NCBI GenBank assembly: GCA_016784545.1
Contig: JADHUM010000031.1
Location: 1-44,037 of the forward strand
Length of the DNA: 44,037 nt
Direction: 5' to 3'
From: Candidatus Neomarinimicrobiota bacterium
GTDB lineage: Bacteria > Fidelibacterota > UBA8477 > JABMPR01
Made by a program: the position numbers and the translations under genes. The notes beneath the pieces were generated by a model that saw only the letters and a program-made list of their open reading frames with translations, did no database searches and was not told where the DNA came from. Below, in pieces: positions 31,541 to 41,048 of this stretch (position 1 is the stretch's first letter; each line of letters starts with the position of its first letter).

Positions 31541-34417
31541 TTAGTTTGTATTGGCATCTGCAATTCCATGAGATCTGAACCAGGCGCGAATGGAATCAAC
31601 CAGTTCTCGTTCTGAATTAGCAGGTACATGGGGTATGGGTGTAGAATTACGAAAATAATCACCATATCGCTTGGTAAATATTCGCTCATCCAATGAAAGA
31701 ATTGCCCCAAAATCGGAAGTGCTACGAATGAGTCGACCAACACCCTGCTTGTACTTAATAGCAGCCTCAGGAACGCTATAGCCCATAAAGTCATTCTCAC
31801 CAGCAGCCTTCAGTGCATCGCTGTTGGCGCGGACAATGGGATCTGATGGTACCAGGAAGGGTAGTTTAGCAATAACCAGCAATTGAAGGGCATCCCCACG
31901 AATATCCACGCCCTGCCAGAAGCTGTCTGTGGCCAGAAGTATGCTATCCGGGTATTTCTGGAACTGATTAATCAAATCCATTCTGGACACACGACTGGAT
32001 TGGACCAGCAATCGACGACCTGACCCCTTTATGAGATCCTCCAATTCTTCCTGCCAGTTCATAAGCATGGTATAGCTGGTGAATAATATCATGGTTCCAA
32101 CCGGATGTGTTTTCCATATTTTTTCAAGGAGAAACAGGACTTCAATGGTATAATTCTCAGCGTTTTGGGGTCCCATAAATGTGGGGACAAATATTCTTGC
32201 CTGGTCCTCATAGAAAAATGGTGAGGGATAGGTCTTTTCTTTCAATCTATCATGACCCTTCAATCCCAGGCGTTGCTTGAGATAGCTGAAACTTCCATCG
32301 ATGTTGAGGGTCCCTGATGTGAATATGGCACAGGCAAGACCTTCATAAACTCGCTCCTGCATCTGTTTACCTATCTCAAGGGGAACCTGGACAAATTTTA
32401 CTGCCACGACCTCGCTTTTTGGCAGGATCTCAAACCAATAGATCATTTCGGGATTATCTGCGGCAGCCTGTTTATCCATGATTTCAAGTGTGTAGACCAT
32501 CATCTCACGCCAGGAATGGAATCTTGAGCTAATCTCAGACAGACCAGGCAGTGATTCGTCATCCAGATCGTCCAGAGATTTTTCTACATCCCGGACCAGA
32601 TTATTCAATGAGGTCAAACTGGTGATAACTGAGTACCAGATTCCACGAACCGGTGCAAAAGGATCCTTTTCTGCCGAGTACAATTCCTTGTACGTAAAAG
32701 TTGCTCGCTCGATATCGCGCTGTCGAGTTGCCTTGAACTCGGTGAAGAAGGCCAGTAAGGTTTTGTCAAATTCTAGAATGTCGGTCTCAAGCTGATCCAA
32801 TTGAGCCGAGATCCCCGCTTTTTGCTTTTCATCCACAGGTACCAGAAGATGTCTCAGCTCAATGGACATCCCACTCTTATTGCGACCCTTATAGAACAAC
32901 TGATCCAGCTGGATTCTCAGACTCCTGTATGAAAACTCTGCTGCAAAAAATTGATAGGCTGTTTTCTCAAGGAGATGAGCTTCATCCACAATGAGTCTTT
33001 GGTAGCGGGGCAAAATAGCATGATCGGCAGCAGCATCAGCCAGGAGCAAAGAGTGATTGACCACCACGATATCTGCCTTGGCAGATTCCTGACGCAATTT
33101 GCCGAGATAGCAGAAATCGTTATGGGCACAAACATTGGTAGTGCAAAATCCTGGTTCACTGTTCAGTTTGGACCAGACCAATGCATTCCCTACAGTATGA
33201 AAACCATTGTGTTCATCAATGTCACCTGTGGGTGTTTCGTGAGCCCAGACCACCAATGTCTGAAGCGCTTCTTTCTCGCGCCGGCTGAATCTCCAACTCA
33301 CATCACGCATGGCTCTCTGCCATTTGGTCTTGCAGATGTAATTATTTCGTCCTTTGAGAAGCAAGGCTCTTACAGGCAACCCAAGCTTCTCCTGGATGAA
33401 GGGAATTTCCTTATGAAAGAGCTGATCCTGCAAATTCTTGGTGTTACAACTGATAAATATAGGTTCATCTTCCTTGAGTTCATGACGTGTAAGGACAGCT
33501 GGAATAGTATAGGCCAGACTCTTCCCCACACCTGTTCCTGCTTCACCCATGAGAAACTCATCATTCCGCATGGCATACTGGATATCATGAGCCAGGGTTA
33601 CCTGAGTTTGGCGTGGTTCATATCCATCAAGGTGCTTGGAAAGCAAGCCCTCGTCAGAAAATATCTGATCAAGATCAGGGAAAGTACCTTCACTGGTAGA
33701 ATGGCGAATGTTTGGTTTCTGGGGTAATGGAATTCTTGGATATTCATCCAATTCTTCCATGGCTCGTCCAGAAGCAGTCCATTCCAGCATGGCTGTATAT
33801 AGAGGCTCATTTGGTAAATCTGTCCCGTGCATAACATCAACAAGAACTTTGAGTACATCTGGTGAAAGTCTCTTCATCTCAGAAATGAGGATAAGCAATA
33901 TTTCTGCAACCATATCGGCATCATAATCAGCTCGATGGGCACCCTCTTTGGATAACCCATAGAATTCGGCTGCTGTTCCCAGCTTATGATTAATCATATC
34001 ATATCTCAGGGTTCGCACCAGACTCAAGGTATCAATGCGCTGATTCTTGAGCGGGATGCCATCTATGGCTTCTCTTTTGACATCTAAAAAATTATGGTCG
34101 AAGTAAATATTATGGGCTACCAATGGATGATCCCCCAGGAAATCATAGAGATCATCTACTACTTCCTCAAAAGTGGGAGCATCTTCCACCATTTCATTGG
34201 TGATTCCGGTGAGTTTGGTGATGAATTTAGGGATTCTTACCGGTGGTTTAATAAATTGTTGATAGCGTTCTGTGGCTACGCCATTTACAATCTTGACAGC
34301 ACCAAATTCTATGACAAAATCGACCTTAGGATCAAGACCAGTGGTCTCAAGATCAAAAGAAACAAAGGTTCCAAGGCCAATTCCTTGTAAATATTCTGAG
34401 AAACTCATGCGAGCCAA
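31541..34417 (-). CDS. dinG: DEDDh exonuclease fused to DinG/XPD-type helicase
   Basis: A 958-residue two-part protein. The N-terminal domain is a DnaQ-like 3'-5' exonuclease with FDLETTGLDP (D22, E24), HNIYFDHNFLDV and HRADYDADMVAE. The C-terminal part is a superfamily 2 helicase with Walker A GEAGTGVGKSLAY, the DEAH box IVDEAHLLE and motif VI-like QGVGRLIRS. Four cysteines between motifs (YICK, GFCT, NVCA, DFCY) fit the iron-sulfur cluster of XPD/DinG helicases. The exonuclease fusion is the Gram-positive DinG type, and similar fusions exist in other phyla. A role in repair is likely. Confidence 0.92.
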   Translation of the reverse strand: MARMSFSEYLQGIGLGTFVSFDLETTGLDPKVDFVIEFGAVKIVNGVATERYQQFIKPPVRIPKFITKLTGITNEMVEDAPTFEEVVDDLYDFLGDHPLVAHNIYFDHNFLDVKREAIDGIPLKNQRIDTLSLVRTLRYDMINHKLGTAAEFYGLSKEGAHRADYDADMVAEILLILISEMKRLSPDVLKVLVDVMHGTDLPNEPLYTAMLEWTASGRAMEELDEYPRIPLPQKPNIRHSTSEGTFPDLDQIFSDEGLLSKHLDGYEPRQTQVTLAHDIQYAMRNDEFLMGEAGTGVGKSLAYTIPAVLTRHELKEDEPIFISCNTKNLQDQLFHKEIPFIQEKLGLPVRALLLKGRNNYICKTKWQRAMRDVSWRFSRREKEALQTLVVWAHETPTGDIDEHNGFHTVGNALVWSKLNSEPGFCTTNVCAHNDFCYLGKLRQESAKADIVVVNHSLLLADAAADHAILPRYQRLIVDEAHLLEKTAYQFFAAEFSYRSLRIQLDQLFYKGRNKSGMSIELRHLLVPVDEKQKAGISAQLDQLETDILEFDKTLLAFFTEFKATRQRDIERATFTYKELYSAEKDPFAPVRGIWYSVITSLTSLNNLVRDVEKSLDDLDDESLPGLSEISSRFHSWREMMVYTLEIMDKQAAADNPEMIYWFEILPKSEVVAVKFVQVPLEIGKQMQERVYEGLACAIFTSGTLNIDGSFSYLKQRLGLKGHDRLKEKTYPSPFFYEDQARIFVPTFMGPQNAENYTIEVLFLLEKIWKTHPVGTMILFTSYTMLMNWQEELEDLIKGSGRRLLVQSSRVSRMDLINQFQKYPDSILLATDSFWQGVDIRGDALQLLVIAKLPFLVPSDPIVRANSDALKAAGENDFMGYSVPEAAIKYKQGVGRLIRSTSDFGAILSLDERIFTKRYGDYFRNSTPIPHVPANSERELVDSIRAWFRSHGIADANTN

Positions 34418-34478
34418 CCCGCTATGGTGATTGTGTATGTTGTGATCAAATCTTCCTGTGCTTTCTATGATTCATGGA

Positions 34479-35651
34479 TCAAACGCCGGCAAAGGCGCGG
34501 GTCACATCAATCAGTATGGATGGTTTATGTCGTGCAACCGCCGTAAATATCTTCATAAGTGAGAGTTCATCAGGAGGTATCTTGGCCAGACGATGGGCCA
34601 TTTTATTCAATTTTTCATCAGTGATTTCAAAAATGGCATCTGCGACGCGATGAAGTCCATCGTGGGTTTTCCCTTCGGCTTTTTGCCATCTTGAAGGATA
34701 ATCTTTAAAACCATTGGGCGTTAGATCTCCGGTCTGCAATGCTGCTGCAGCAACATCTCCAGCGATCCGACCTCCCACCATGCCTGTGATAATGCCCCCG
34801 CCAGTTACGGGATTTACCATTCTGGCAGCATCTCCTGTGAGCATGATACCCTCTTTAGTGATGGTCTTAAGTGTTTTGGCGATGGGAATGCCACCGCAAA
34901 CACTGGTCAAAATACTGGCTTTTGGATAATGTTCTTTTAAGAACTTGTGGGTAAGATCATGTGCACTAAAATCTTTTGCTACCTTTCCGTTCACTCCCAA
35001 TCCAATATTTGCCATGCCATTACCTTTTGGAAATATCCAGAGATATCCTCCTGGTGCCCAGTTGGACCCGATAAAGAAATCAATCATTTCCTGATCGATA
35101 TCAACATTACCGACTGTTGCCTGATATCCAGAATCCATATCTCTCAACTTGGTAGCTGTTCGCATCCCGGCCATTCGACCAACTCTGGATTCAACGCCAT
35201 CAGCAGCAATGACTATTTTAGCCGTCAATTGCCTATTCTCACCCATGTATTGGTACTTGACGCCTTTTACTGCGTTGTCTTCCATTATCAGGCCGTCTAC
35301 ATAGGCACGAGTCTGGATCTCAGCACCGGCTTGACCTGCACGGTTCGCCAGGGCATAATCGAACAATCTTCGATGGAGGACATATCCAGCATCCTTCATC
35401 CCGAAGTCAACCCTGGTATTATCGGGGGAACGCATGCGTACTTTGGAGATCGTAGCAGCAATCCATTGGGGGTCTGGGTCGATGAATTGTTTTAAACCAG
35501 AAGCGCCCACACCTTCACCACAACGAACTGGGTAACCAATATCTCTATCTTTTTCAAGCAGAAGGGTCTTTGCTCCACCCTTTGCTGCGGCTTCAGCGGC
35601 CATGGATCCAGCAGGTCCACCTCCAACAACGATGACATCAAAATCAGTCAT
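34479..35651 (-). CDS. Geranylgeranyl reductase family FAD-dependent oxidoreductase
   Basis: A 390-residue flavoprotein with the N-terminal dinucleotide motif VVGGGPAGSMAAEAA, the redox Cys in YPVRCGEGVGASGL, the lipid-binding motif GGYLWIFPKG typical of geranylgeranyl reductases and the second FAD motif GIMLTGDAARMVNPVTGGGI. Enzymes of this family saturate isoprenoid chains: archaeal lipids, chlorophyll phytyl chain or menaquinone tails. In this bacterial context a quinone or other polyprenyl chain is most plausible, but it is inferred. The gene overlaps the ferredoxin gene by eight bases, and the ferredoxin is a likely electron donor. Confidence 0.88.
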   Translation of the reverse strand: MTDFDVIVVGGGPAGSMAAEAAAKGGAKTLLLEKDRDIGYPVRCGEGVGASGLKQFIDPDPQWIAATISKVRMRSPDNTRVDFGMKDAGYVLHRRLFDYALANRAGQAGAEIQTRAYVDGLIMEDNAVKGVKYQYMGENRQLTAKIVIAADGVESRVGRMAGMRTATKLRDMDSGYQATVGNVDIDQEMIDFFIGSNWAPGGYLWIFPKGNGMANIGLGVNGKVAKDFSAHDLTHKFLKEHYPKASILTSVCGGIPIAKTLKTITKEGIMLTGDAARMVNPVTGGGIITGMVGGRIAGDVAAAALQTGDLTPNGFKDYPSRWQKAEGKTHDGLHRVADAIFEITDEKLNKMAHRLAKIPPDELSLMKIFTAVARHKPSILIDVTRAFAGV

Positions 35652-35841
35652 GCTTTACCTCCTCTTTGGTCTCATCAGAAGAAAGCACATCTATGGGACA
35701 CACCCAGATACAGATATCACAGTCTATGCAGGTATCATGGATGATGGATATATCAGCTTCGCGCAATTCAATGGCATCAACGGGACAAACAGCGACGCAG
35801 GTGCCACAAAAATCACATCGATTATCTTTTACAAGGATCAT
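35644..35841 (-). CDS. 2[4Fe-4S] ferredoxin
   Basis: A 65-residue ferredoxin with two complete cluster motifs CxxCxxCxxxCP: C9, C12, C15, C19 and C38, C41, C44, C48. AGGGG lies seven bases before the ATG. The short acidic/basic C-terminal tail (SSDETKEEVKHD) is unusual but small. The stop overlaps the start of the geranylgeranyl reductase gene, so the two are translationally coupled and probably form an electron-transfer pair. Confidence 0.93.
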   Translation of the reverse strand: MILVKDNRCDFCGTCVAVCPVDAIELREADISIIHDTCIDCDICIWVCPIDVLSSDETKEEVKHD

Positions 35842-35939
35842 AATAAACCCCTTTTATATCTACTCGATTAATTCAGGGGATATTCCTTTCCACCTGATAT
35901 GATCGATTAAGAATTAACCTGTTAAAATAGGAATCAAAG

Positions 35940-35964
35940 GTGCATTCTAAATGATTAAATGCAC
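35940..35964. promoter_or_regulatory. Inverted repeat upstream of the ferredoxin gene
   Basis: GTGCATT (35940-35946) is the reverse complement of AATGCAC (35958-35964), separated by 11 bases, about 100 bases upstream of the ferredoxin start. It could be an operator or a weak hairpin after the transporter gene. No T-tract is present. The surrounding 35842-36030 holds no coding frame. Confidence 0.35.
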
Positions 35965-36030
35965 TGGATTATCGGGTGAGGAGCGATTCGGTTCGTGCCC
36001 ACTCCTCTGGGATATTTTATTCCGGAAAAT

Positions 36031-37392
36031 CTATACTATACCCAAGCTATTTAGCAAGACCAACATTATCAAGACTGGAGCAACAAATCGCAGAAACACA
36101 AACCAGATACCCTCGAACCATGGATAGGTTTCGAAGAGGTGTTCTGCTCCCTCTTTCACGGCAGTCATCACAGAAGTCCTTGTCCATACCCATCCGACAA
36201 AAATAGCTATCATCAATCCACCAAATGGCAGCAACACGTTGGAGGCTATGAAGTCCACCACATCAAAAAATGTTTTTCCAAACATAGTGACATCTGACAT
36301 AAGATTAAATGACAAGGCGGAAGGAATTCCCAGGAGGTAGATCGAACCACCGAAAATCATGACTGCACCTTTGCGATTCCAGCCCTTTTCATCTACAAAA
36401 TAGGCGACCACGACTTCCAGTAAGGATATTGCCGATGTGAGGGCAGCAATAGCCAGAAGCAGGAAAAAGAGAAAAGAGAAGTAAACCCCGCCCGTCATCC
36501 CGGCAAATACTGCAGGCAGAGTCTGGAAAATCAACCCAGGACCTGCTGCCGGATCGAGCCCTGAAGCAAATACAGCAGTAAATATTGCGACTCCTGCCAT
36601 GATGGCAATAAGCGTATCCAGAAATACTATCTGAGCCGAAGCTGTGATGACACTGTTCTTTTTGGACATATAACTTCCATAGGTCATCATGGCCCCCATA
36701 CCAAGACTGAGGGTAAAAAAAGCATGACCCAGCGCGATGAGGATGGAATGTCCATTAATTTTGGCCCAGTCCGGGACCAGTAAAAAGGCCAAGCCCTTAT
36801 CAGCTCCAGGCAGGGTCATTCCACGAATCATGAGAATAACCAGGATGGTAAGTAGGATTGGCATCATAATCTTGCTGGATTTTTCGATACCACCCTGAAC
36901 CCCCTTGACCACAATAAACATGGTCATGGCAAAGAAAATGGTATGATAACCTAAGGTCCAGGTTGCACTGCCTGAGAGTACACCAAAAAGAACACCTGCC
37001 TCCTCAGGATTGTGAAAATTGGACAGTGAACCTCGCAAGGTTTCCATCACATATCCTATGGTCCATCCTCCAATAACGCTATAGAAGGAGAGGATCATAA
37101 ATCCGGCTATAACCCCTAGGAATCCTACTGATAGCCACATCTTAGAAGGCGTAAGGGCGGCGAATGCACCAACTGGATTGCGTTGAGTGGTTCTTCCAAT
37201 CAGAACTTCAGCAATGAGTACCGGGAACCCGATAATAGCTATACAGATCAGATAGACAAAGATGAATGCAGCTCCACCATTTTCCCCTGCTATGTATGGA
37301 AACTTCCAGATATTTCCCAGCCCAACTGCGGAACCCGCAGCAGCCAGGATAAATCCCAATTTGGATCCCCACGCTTCTCTATTCTGTGTCAT
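36031..37392 (-). CDS. Sodium-dependent transporter of the SNF (neurotransmitter symporter) family
   Basis: A 453-residue membrane protein with the SNF signature at the N-terminus, WGSKLGFILAAAGSAVGLGN followed by IWKFPYIAGENGGAAFIFVY, and about 11-12 hydrophobic helices. Bacterial members such as LeuT, TnaT and MhsT import amino acids with sodium; the substrate here cannot be assigned. The start overlaps the DUF5683 gene by 14 bases. A hutH gene downstream and lysA upstream suggest amino-acid use, but there is no direct link. Confidence 0.92.
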   Translation of the reverse strand: MTQNREAWGSKLGFILAAAGSAVGLGNIWKFPYIAGENGGAAFIFVYLICIAIIGFPVLIAEVLIGRTTQRNPVGAFAALTPSKMWLSVGFLGVIAGFMILSFYSVIGGWTIGYVMETLRGSLSNFHNPEEAGVLFGVLSGSATWTLGYHTIFFAMTMFIVVKGVQGGIEKSSKIMMPILLTILVILMIRGMTLPGADKGLAFLLVPDWAKINGHSILIALGHAFFTLSLGMGAMMTYGSYMSKKNSVITASAQIVFLDTLIAIMAGVAIFTAVFASGLDPAAGPGLIFQTLPAVFAGMTGGVYFSFLFFLLLAIAALTSAISLLEVVVAYFVDEKGWNRKGAVMIFGGSIYLLGIPSALSFNLMSDVTMFGKTFFDVVDFIASNVLLPFGGLMIAIFVGWVWTRTSVMTAVKEGAEHLFETYPWFEGIWFVFLRFVAPVLIMLVLLNSLGIV

Positions 37393-37819
37393 CTATTGGT
37401 CCTACCTTTTTGGTTTTTTCTTGTGGGATCTCCGCATCCTGCTCAATTTCATACTTTTCAAAATCCCAGAGCTGGGCATCTACATAAGCATCAATAATGT
37501 TCAGCGTCCAAATCAGAGACATCATCCAAACTTTGTCATTCCTCGTTCTATGCAGGGATTCGCTGGATAAATCAGCTTGATAATCTGCCTGAGCAAGGGA
37601 ATATCCATATCCATAATATGCAAATGCCCCGGCAAACAAGAGTGCTTTTAGTGGGTGTCGGTTATAAAGCTGACCGCCACCAGGAATAATAGAAAGAATA
37701 ATTGCCTTACCCGGGCTCTTTACACCGGAAGAGTCAACCTGCCCCTCAACTCGTGATTGACCGCTCAACAATCCGCATGCAAGAAATAAAACGATAAATT
37801 GCTTCAAAGAAAAGTTCAT
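37379..37819 (-). CDS. DUF5683 family protein
   Basis: A 146-residue protein with an N-terminal signal-like helix ending near GLLSGQSRVEGQ and the DUF5683 core SPGKAIILSIIPGGGQLYNR with HPLKALLFAGAFAYYGYGY, then WTLNIIDAYVDAQLWDF. The family is common in Bacteroidetes and related phyla and its function is unknown; the core suggests two membrane segments near the C-terminal half. It is six bases after ridA and overlaps the transporter gene, so it may be made together with it. Confidence 0.85.
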   Translation of the reverse strand: MNFSLKQFIVLFLACGLLSGQSRVEGQVDSSGVKSPGKAIILSIIPGGGQLYNRHPLKALLFAGAFAYYGYGYSLAQADYQADLSSESLHRTRNDKVWMMSLIWTLNIIDAYVDAQLWDFEKYEIEQDAEIPQEKTKKVGPIDDTE

Positions 37820-37824
37820 AGCTT

Positions 37825-38205
37825 TTATTTATACGCCACCATCTCTATTTCAATATCGGTCCCAAGTGGCAAACCTGCAACCTGGACGGCGGCTCTGGCT
37901 GGCGCGTAATCACTTGGAAAGAATTCTCCATAAATTCGGTTCAACTCTGCGTATTGGCCAAGATCTGTGACATAAATATTGGTTTTGACAACTTTGGAAA
38001 AATCGCTGCCAGCAGCTTCCAGGATAGCGTTCAGGTTGTGCATTACCTGATAGACGCGGTCAGAAAATGATGTCTCAACTAGTTTTCCCGTTGCAGGATC
38101 CAGTGGAATCTGGCCAGCTGTATAAATCATTCCATTTATCTCAACGGCCTGATTATAGGGTCCAATTGCAGCAGGTGCTTTGTCTGTACGAATAATATTC
38201 TTCAT
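37825..38205 (-). CDS. ridA: RidA family reactive intermediate (enamine/imine) deaminase
   Basis: A 126-residue trimeric protein that hydrolyses reactive 2-aminoacrylate and similar enamines released by PLP enzymes. The N-terminus DKAPAAIGPYNQAVEINGMI, the GQIPLDPATG motif and the catalytic Arg in YAPARAAVQVAGLPLGTDIEIE are typical of the active RidA subfamily. AGGA precedes the ATG. It stands next to lysA and gcvPB, both PLP enzymes, which fits a protective role. Confidence 0.95.
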   Translation of the reverse strand: MKNIIRTDKAPAAIGPYNQAVEINGMIYTAGQIPLDPATGKLVETSFSDRVYQVMHNLNAILEAAGSDFSKVVKTNIYVTDLGQYAELNRIYGEFFPSDYAPARAAVQVAGLPLGTDIEIEMVAYK

Positions 38206-38289
38206 GATAATGTCCTATTATACTGTTGTTAATCAGCTAGTTACAAGATTTTGATCAAGCAATGTGATCATCCGATTTGCCCGGGATAT

Positions 38290-38318
38290 AAGTAAGCATC
38301 TGCTTTCCTCAATGTCAA
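38290..38318 (-). promoter_or_regulatory. Possible promoter of ridA
   Basis: On the minus strand TTGACA (38313-38318) lies 17 bases before TTACTT (38290-38295). The -35 is perfect but the -10 is poor. An inverted repeat TTTTCCC/GGGAAAA (38320-38346) sits directly upstream of the -35 and may be an operator or part of the lysA 3' end. Confidence 0.35.
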
Positions 38319-38362
38319 CTTTTCCCTGTTCTGTAATCGGGGAAAATCCTTGAGACAAAAAT

Positions 38363-39610
38363 TTACGAGTAAAGCAAAATCATTTCATCAAAGGACTGAC
38401 GCTTACGAATCAGTTGGGTATCCCCAGTGCTAGTCACCATGATTTCTGGTGATAGCGGTCTCATATTATAAGTGGAACCCATGGAACTGGCATAGGCACC
38501 AGCTGATCCAATGACCATGAGATCATTTTTTTCAAATTTGGGTATATTTCTTTGTCTTGCCAGCGCATCAGAACTTTCACAGACTGGTCCCACCACATCC
38601 ACCATGGTCAGCGGTCGATCCTCAATATGGGAATAAATAGCGTGGTAAGCATCATACAGGGCGGGACGGATCAGCTCTGTGGTAGCACCATCGATGATGA
38701 CAAATTGATGGCCTCCGTTCTCTTTATTGCCCAGAACCCTTGCCAATAAGACACCAGCATTGGCAACCAGGACTCTACCTGGTTGGATATGAAGCTGGTA
38801 TTCACCTAATTTTTCCATAGCACGTTGGGCAATTGATTCGAGGAAAGGTGTTGTCTCAAGAATATCTTCGAATGGATCCTCATAATTCACCCCAAAACCA
38901 CCCCCAAGATCAAGATGGGTAATTTCAATACCTTCATCCTGTAATGAAGCAGTGAATTGTTGCAGATAATCAATAAGATCGTAGAAAGGTTGAGGTTGTA
39001 TAATTTGTGAACCAATATGACAATGAATCCCATCAAACTGAATATGGGGATAGGATTTGGCCTGAGTGAGAAAATGTCTCACTTTTTCAGGACTCATCCC
39101 AAATTTGTTCTGTTTTAAACCAGTTGAGATGTGGGGATGTGTCTGAGGATCAATATCAGGATTCAAGCGCAGCAGGACAGCAGCTTTTTTACCTGCGATT
39201 CTGGCCCGTTCTTCCAGGAGTTCCAACTCAAAACGGCTTTCCACATTAAAATGGCCGATATCGAAATTAAGCGCAATATCCAATTCTGGGAGGGTCTTGC
39301 CGACCCCTGCGAAATTGATCTCAGTCCCCTCAAATCCGCAGTATTTAGCCATTTGAAATTCACCTGATGATACGATATCAACGCCAAAACCAAATGTTTT
39401 AAAAAGTTTCAGAATAGTTGGGTTTGAGTTGGCCTTCATGGCGTAGGAGACCTGAAATCCACGAGCGATGAAAATCTGTTTCAATACTTCAGCATTGCGT
39501 CTGAGTATCTGCTCGGAATAGATGTATGCAGGCGTTCCATACTGATCTGCAATAGCAGACAGGTCAACCCCATCACAATGGAGCGATTTGTTTATGTAGG
39601 TAAAGGCCAT
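38363..39610 (-). CDS. lysA: Diaminopimelate decarboxylase
   Basis: A 415-residue PLP enzyme of the alanine racemase fold that makes L-lysine from meso-diaminopimelate. The PLP lysine is K59 in YAMKANSNP. Other blocks are HCHIGSQI, LDLGGGFGVNYEDP, the PGRVLVANAGVLLARVLGNK segment and GPVCESSDALAR with the catalytic Cys. Length and order are normal. It begins one base after the gcvPB stop, so the two are in one transcription unit with alaS. Confidence 0.96.
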   Translation of the reverse strand: MAFTYINKSLHCDGVDLSAIADQYGTPAYIYSEQILRRNAEVLKQIFIARGFQVSYAMKANSNPTILKLFKTFGFGVDIVSSGEFQMAKYCGFEGTEINFAGVGKTLPELDIALNFDIGHFNVESRFELELLEERARIAGKKAAVLLRLNPDIDPQTHPHISTGLKQNKFGMSPEKVRHFLTQAKSYPHIQFDGIHCHIGSQIIQPQPFYDLIDYLQQFTASLQDEGIEITHLDLGGGFGVNYEDPFEDILETTPFLESIAQRAMEKLGEYQLHIQPGRVLVANAGVLLARVLGNKENGGHQFVIIDGATTELIRPALYDAYHAIYSHIEDRPLTMVDVVGPVCESSDALARQRNIPKFEKNDLMVIGSAGAYASSMGSTYNMRPLSPEIMVTSTGDTQLIRKRQSFDEMILLYS

Positions 39611-39611
39611 T

Positions 39612-41048
39612 CTACCAGTGGACGTTCAAATTGCGGTTGGCCTGGGTTTCATCAACCTTGCCAACAGGTGTAGAATGCGGTGCAGTATGGACCAATTCAG
39701 GATTTGTTTCCACTTCTTCTGCGATTTGCTTCATGACTGCGATAAAACGATCCATGGTTTCTTTATTCTCACTCTCAGTCGGTTCAATCATGAGGGCTTC
39801 TTTAACAATGAGTGGGAAATACATGGTTGGTGAATGGAATCCAAAGTCAAGCAACCGTTTGGCAATATGCAGGGCGTTGGTCCCCTTTTCTTTCTGGGAT
39901 CGAGCTGAAAGCACAAACTCGTGCATACATGTCCTATCATATGCCAACTCAAAGACATCCTTGAGTTTGTGCATCATATAGTTGGCGTTGGAAATAGCAA
40001 TTTCAGAGATATTTCTTAGACCATCTGGACCCAGCATTCTGATATAGGTCCAGGCGCGCAGCAAAATGCCAAAATTTCCATAAAAACCGTGTACTCGTCC
40101 AATACTGTGCTCATAGCCATATTCTAAATGATATTTATCATTTATTAACTCTACACGGGGTCTGGGCAGATATGCCGCCAGTTTGTCAGTCACGCCAATG
40201 GGACCAGCTCCTGGACCGCCGCCTCCATGGGGTGTTGAGAAGGTTTTATGAAGATTCAGATGCGTGATATCAAAGCCCAAATCTGCTGGCCGTGTAATAC
40301 CCAGGAGAGCATTCATATTGGCTCCATCCATATACATGATACCGTCAACACCATGAATGAGCTCTGAAATCTTGCTAATATTTTCCTCAAAAAGTCCCAG
40401 TGTATTGGGATTGGTTAACATAAAGCCGGCAACCCGATCATCAATTTTGGACTCGAAGTCTTCCATATCGACCAGGCCTTTTGAGTTACTCTTAATCTCA
40501 ACGACCTTATAACCTGCCATGGCAACAGAAGCTGGATTGGTACCGTGTGCAGCGGATGGAATGAGTATGACATCTTTGTCATTGCCTCTCAATTCATGAT
40601 ATTTCCGCATGAGCAGTACACCCACCAGTTCACCCTGTGAGCCAGCTGCAGGTTGAAGCGTAAAAGCGGTCATGCCAGTGATAGCACATAATTGCTGCTC
40701 TAATTCATGGTAGACACCAAGGAGTCCCTGACTCAGCTCTTCTGGTTGGTAGGGATGGACTTCTGCAAGAACTGAGGCGGTCCAATCATTAATCTTGGGA
40801 TTATACTTCATGGTGCAGGACCCAAGAGGATAGAGATCCTTGTCCACATGATGATTCTTGGTTGATATACCAATATAATGGCGCACCAGTTCTGGTTCTG
40901 AAACTTCTGGAAGCCGTGGGGCTTCTGATCTGAGATATTTTTCAGGAATCAGATCACTTATGCTTTTTTCTGGCACATCTAAAGCCGGGATTGATGTAGC
41001 GACATGTCCAGAGGTGGATTTTTCAATAATTAATTGAGCTTTTTTCAT
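39612..41048 (-). CDS. gcvPB: Glycine dehydrogenase (decarboxylating), subunit 2
   Basis: A 478-residue PLP subunit of the split P-protein of the glycine cleavage system. The PLP lysine is in HLNLHKTFSTPHGGGGPGAG, and the N-terminal PEKYLRSEAPRLPEVSEPEL with VRHYIGISTKNHHVDKDLYP is typical of GcvPB. Together with GcvPA it decarboxylates glycine and loads the aminomethyl group on GcvH. Neither gcvPA, gcvH nor gcvT is in the window. It overlaps alaS by four bases. Confidence 0.95.
   Translation of the reverse strand: MKKAQLIIEKSTSGHVATSIPALDVPEKSISDLIPEKYLRSEAPRLPEVSEPELVRHYIGISTKNHHVDKDLYPLGSCTMKYNPKINDWTASVLAEVHPYQPEELSQGLLGVYHELEQQLCAITGMTAFTLQPAAGSQGELVGVLLMRKYHELRGNDKDVILIPSAAHGTNPASVAMAGYKVVEIKSNSKGLVDMEDFESKIDDRVAGFMLTNPNTLGLFEENISKISELIHGVDGIMYMDGANMNALLGITRPADLGFDITHLNLHKTFSTPHGGGGPGAGPIGVTDKLAAYLPRPRVELINDKYHLEYGYEHSIGRVHGFYGNFGILLRAWTYIRMLGPDGLRNISEIAISNANYMMHKLKDVFELAYDRTCMHEFVLSARSQKEKGTNALHIAKRLLDFGFHSPTMYFPLIVKEALMIEPTESENKETMDRFIAVMKQIAEEVETNPELVHTAPHSTPVGKVDETQANRNLNVHW

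Noticed and set aside
32951-33727. 258-codon plus-strand frame opposite the DinG-type helicase
   Set aside because: The minus-strand frame has full helicase motifs; the plus-strand product has no recognisable domain.
36003-36031. GAGGAG/CTCCTC dyad near 35979-36008 as terminator of the transporter gene
   Set aside because: The loop is about 18 bases and no T-tract follows on the minus strand.
38320-38346. TTTTCCC/GGGAAAA inverted repeat as a terminator of lysA
   Set aside because: The 13-base loop and lack of a T-tract on the minus strand make termination unlikely; kept only as a note with the ridA promoter.
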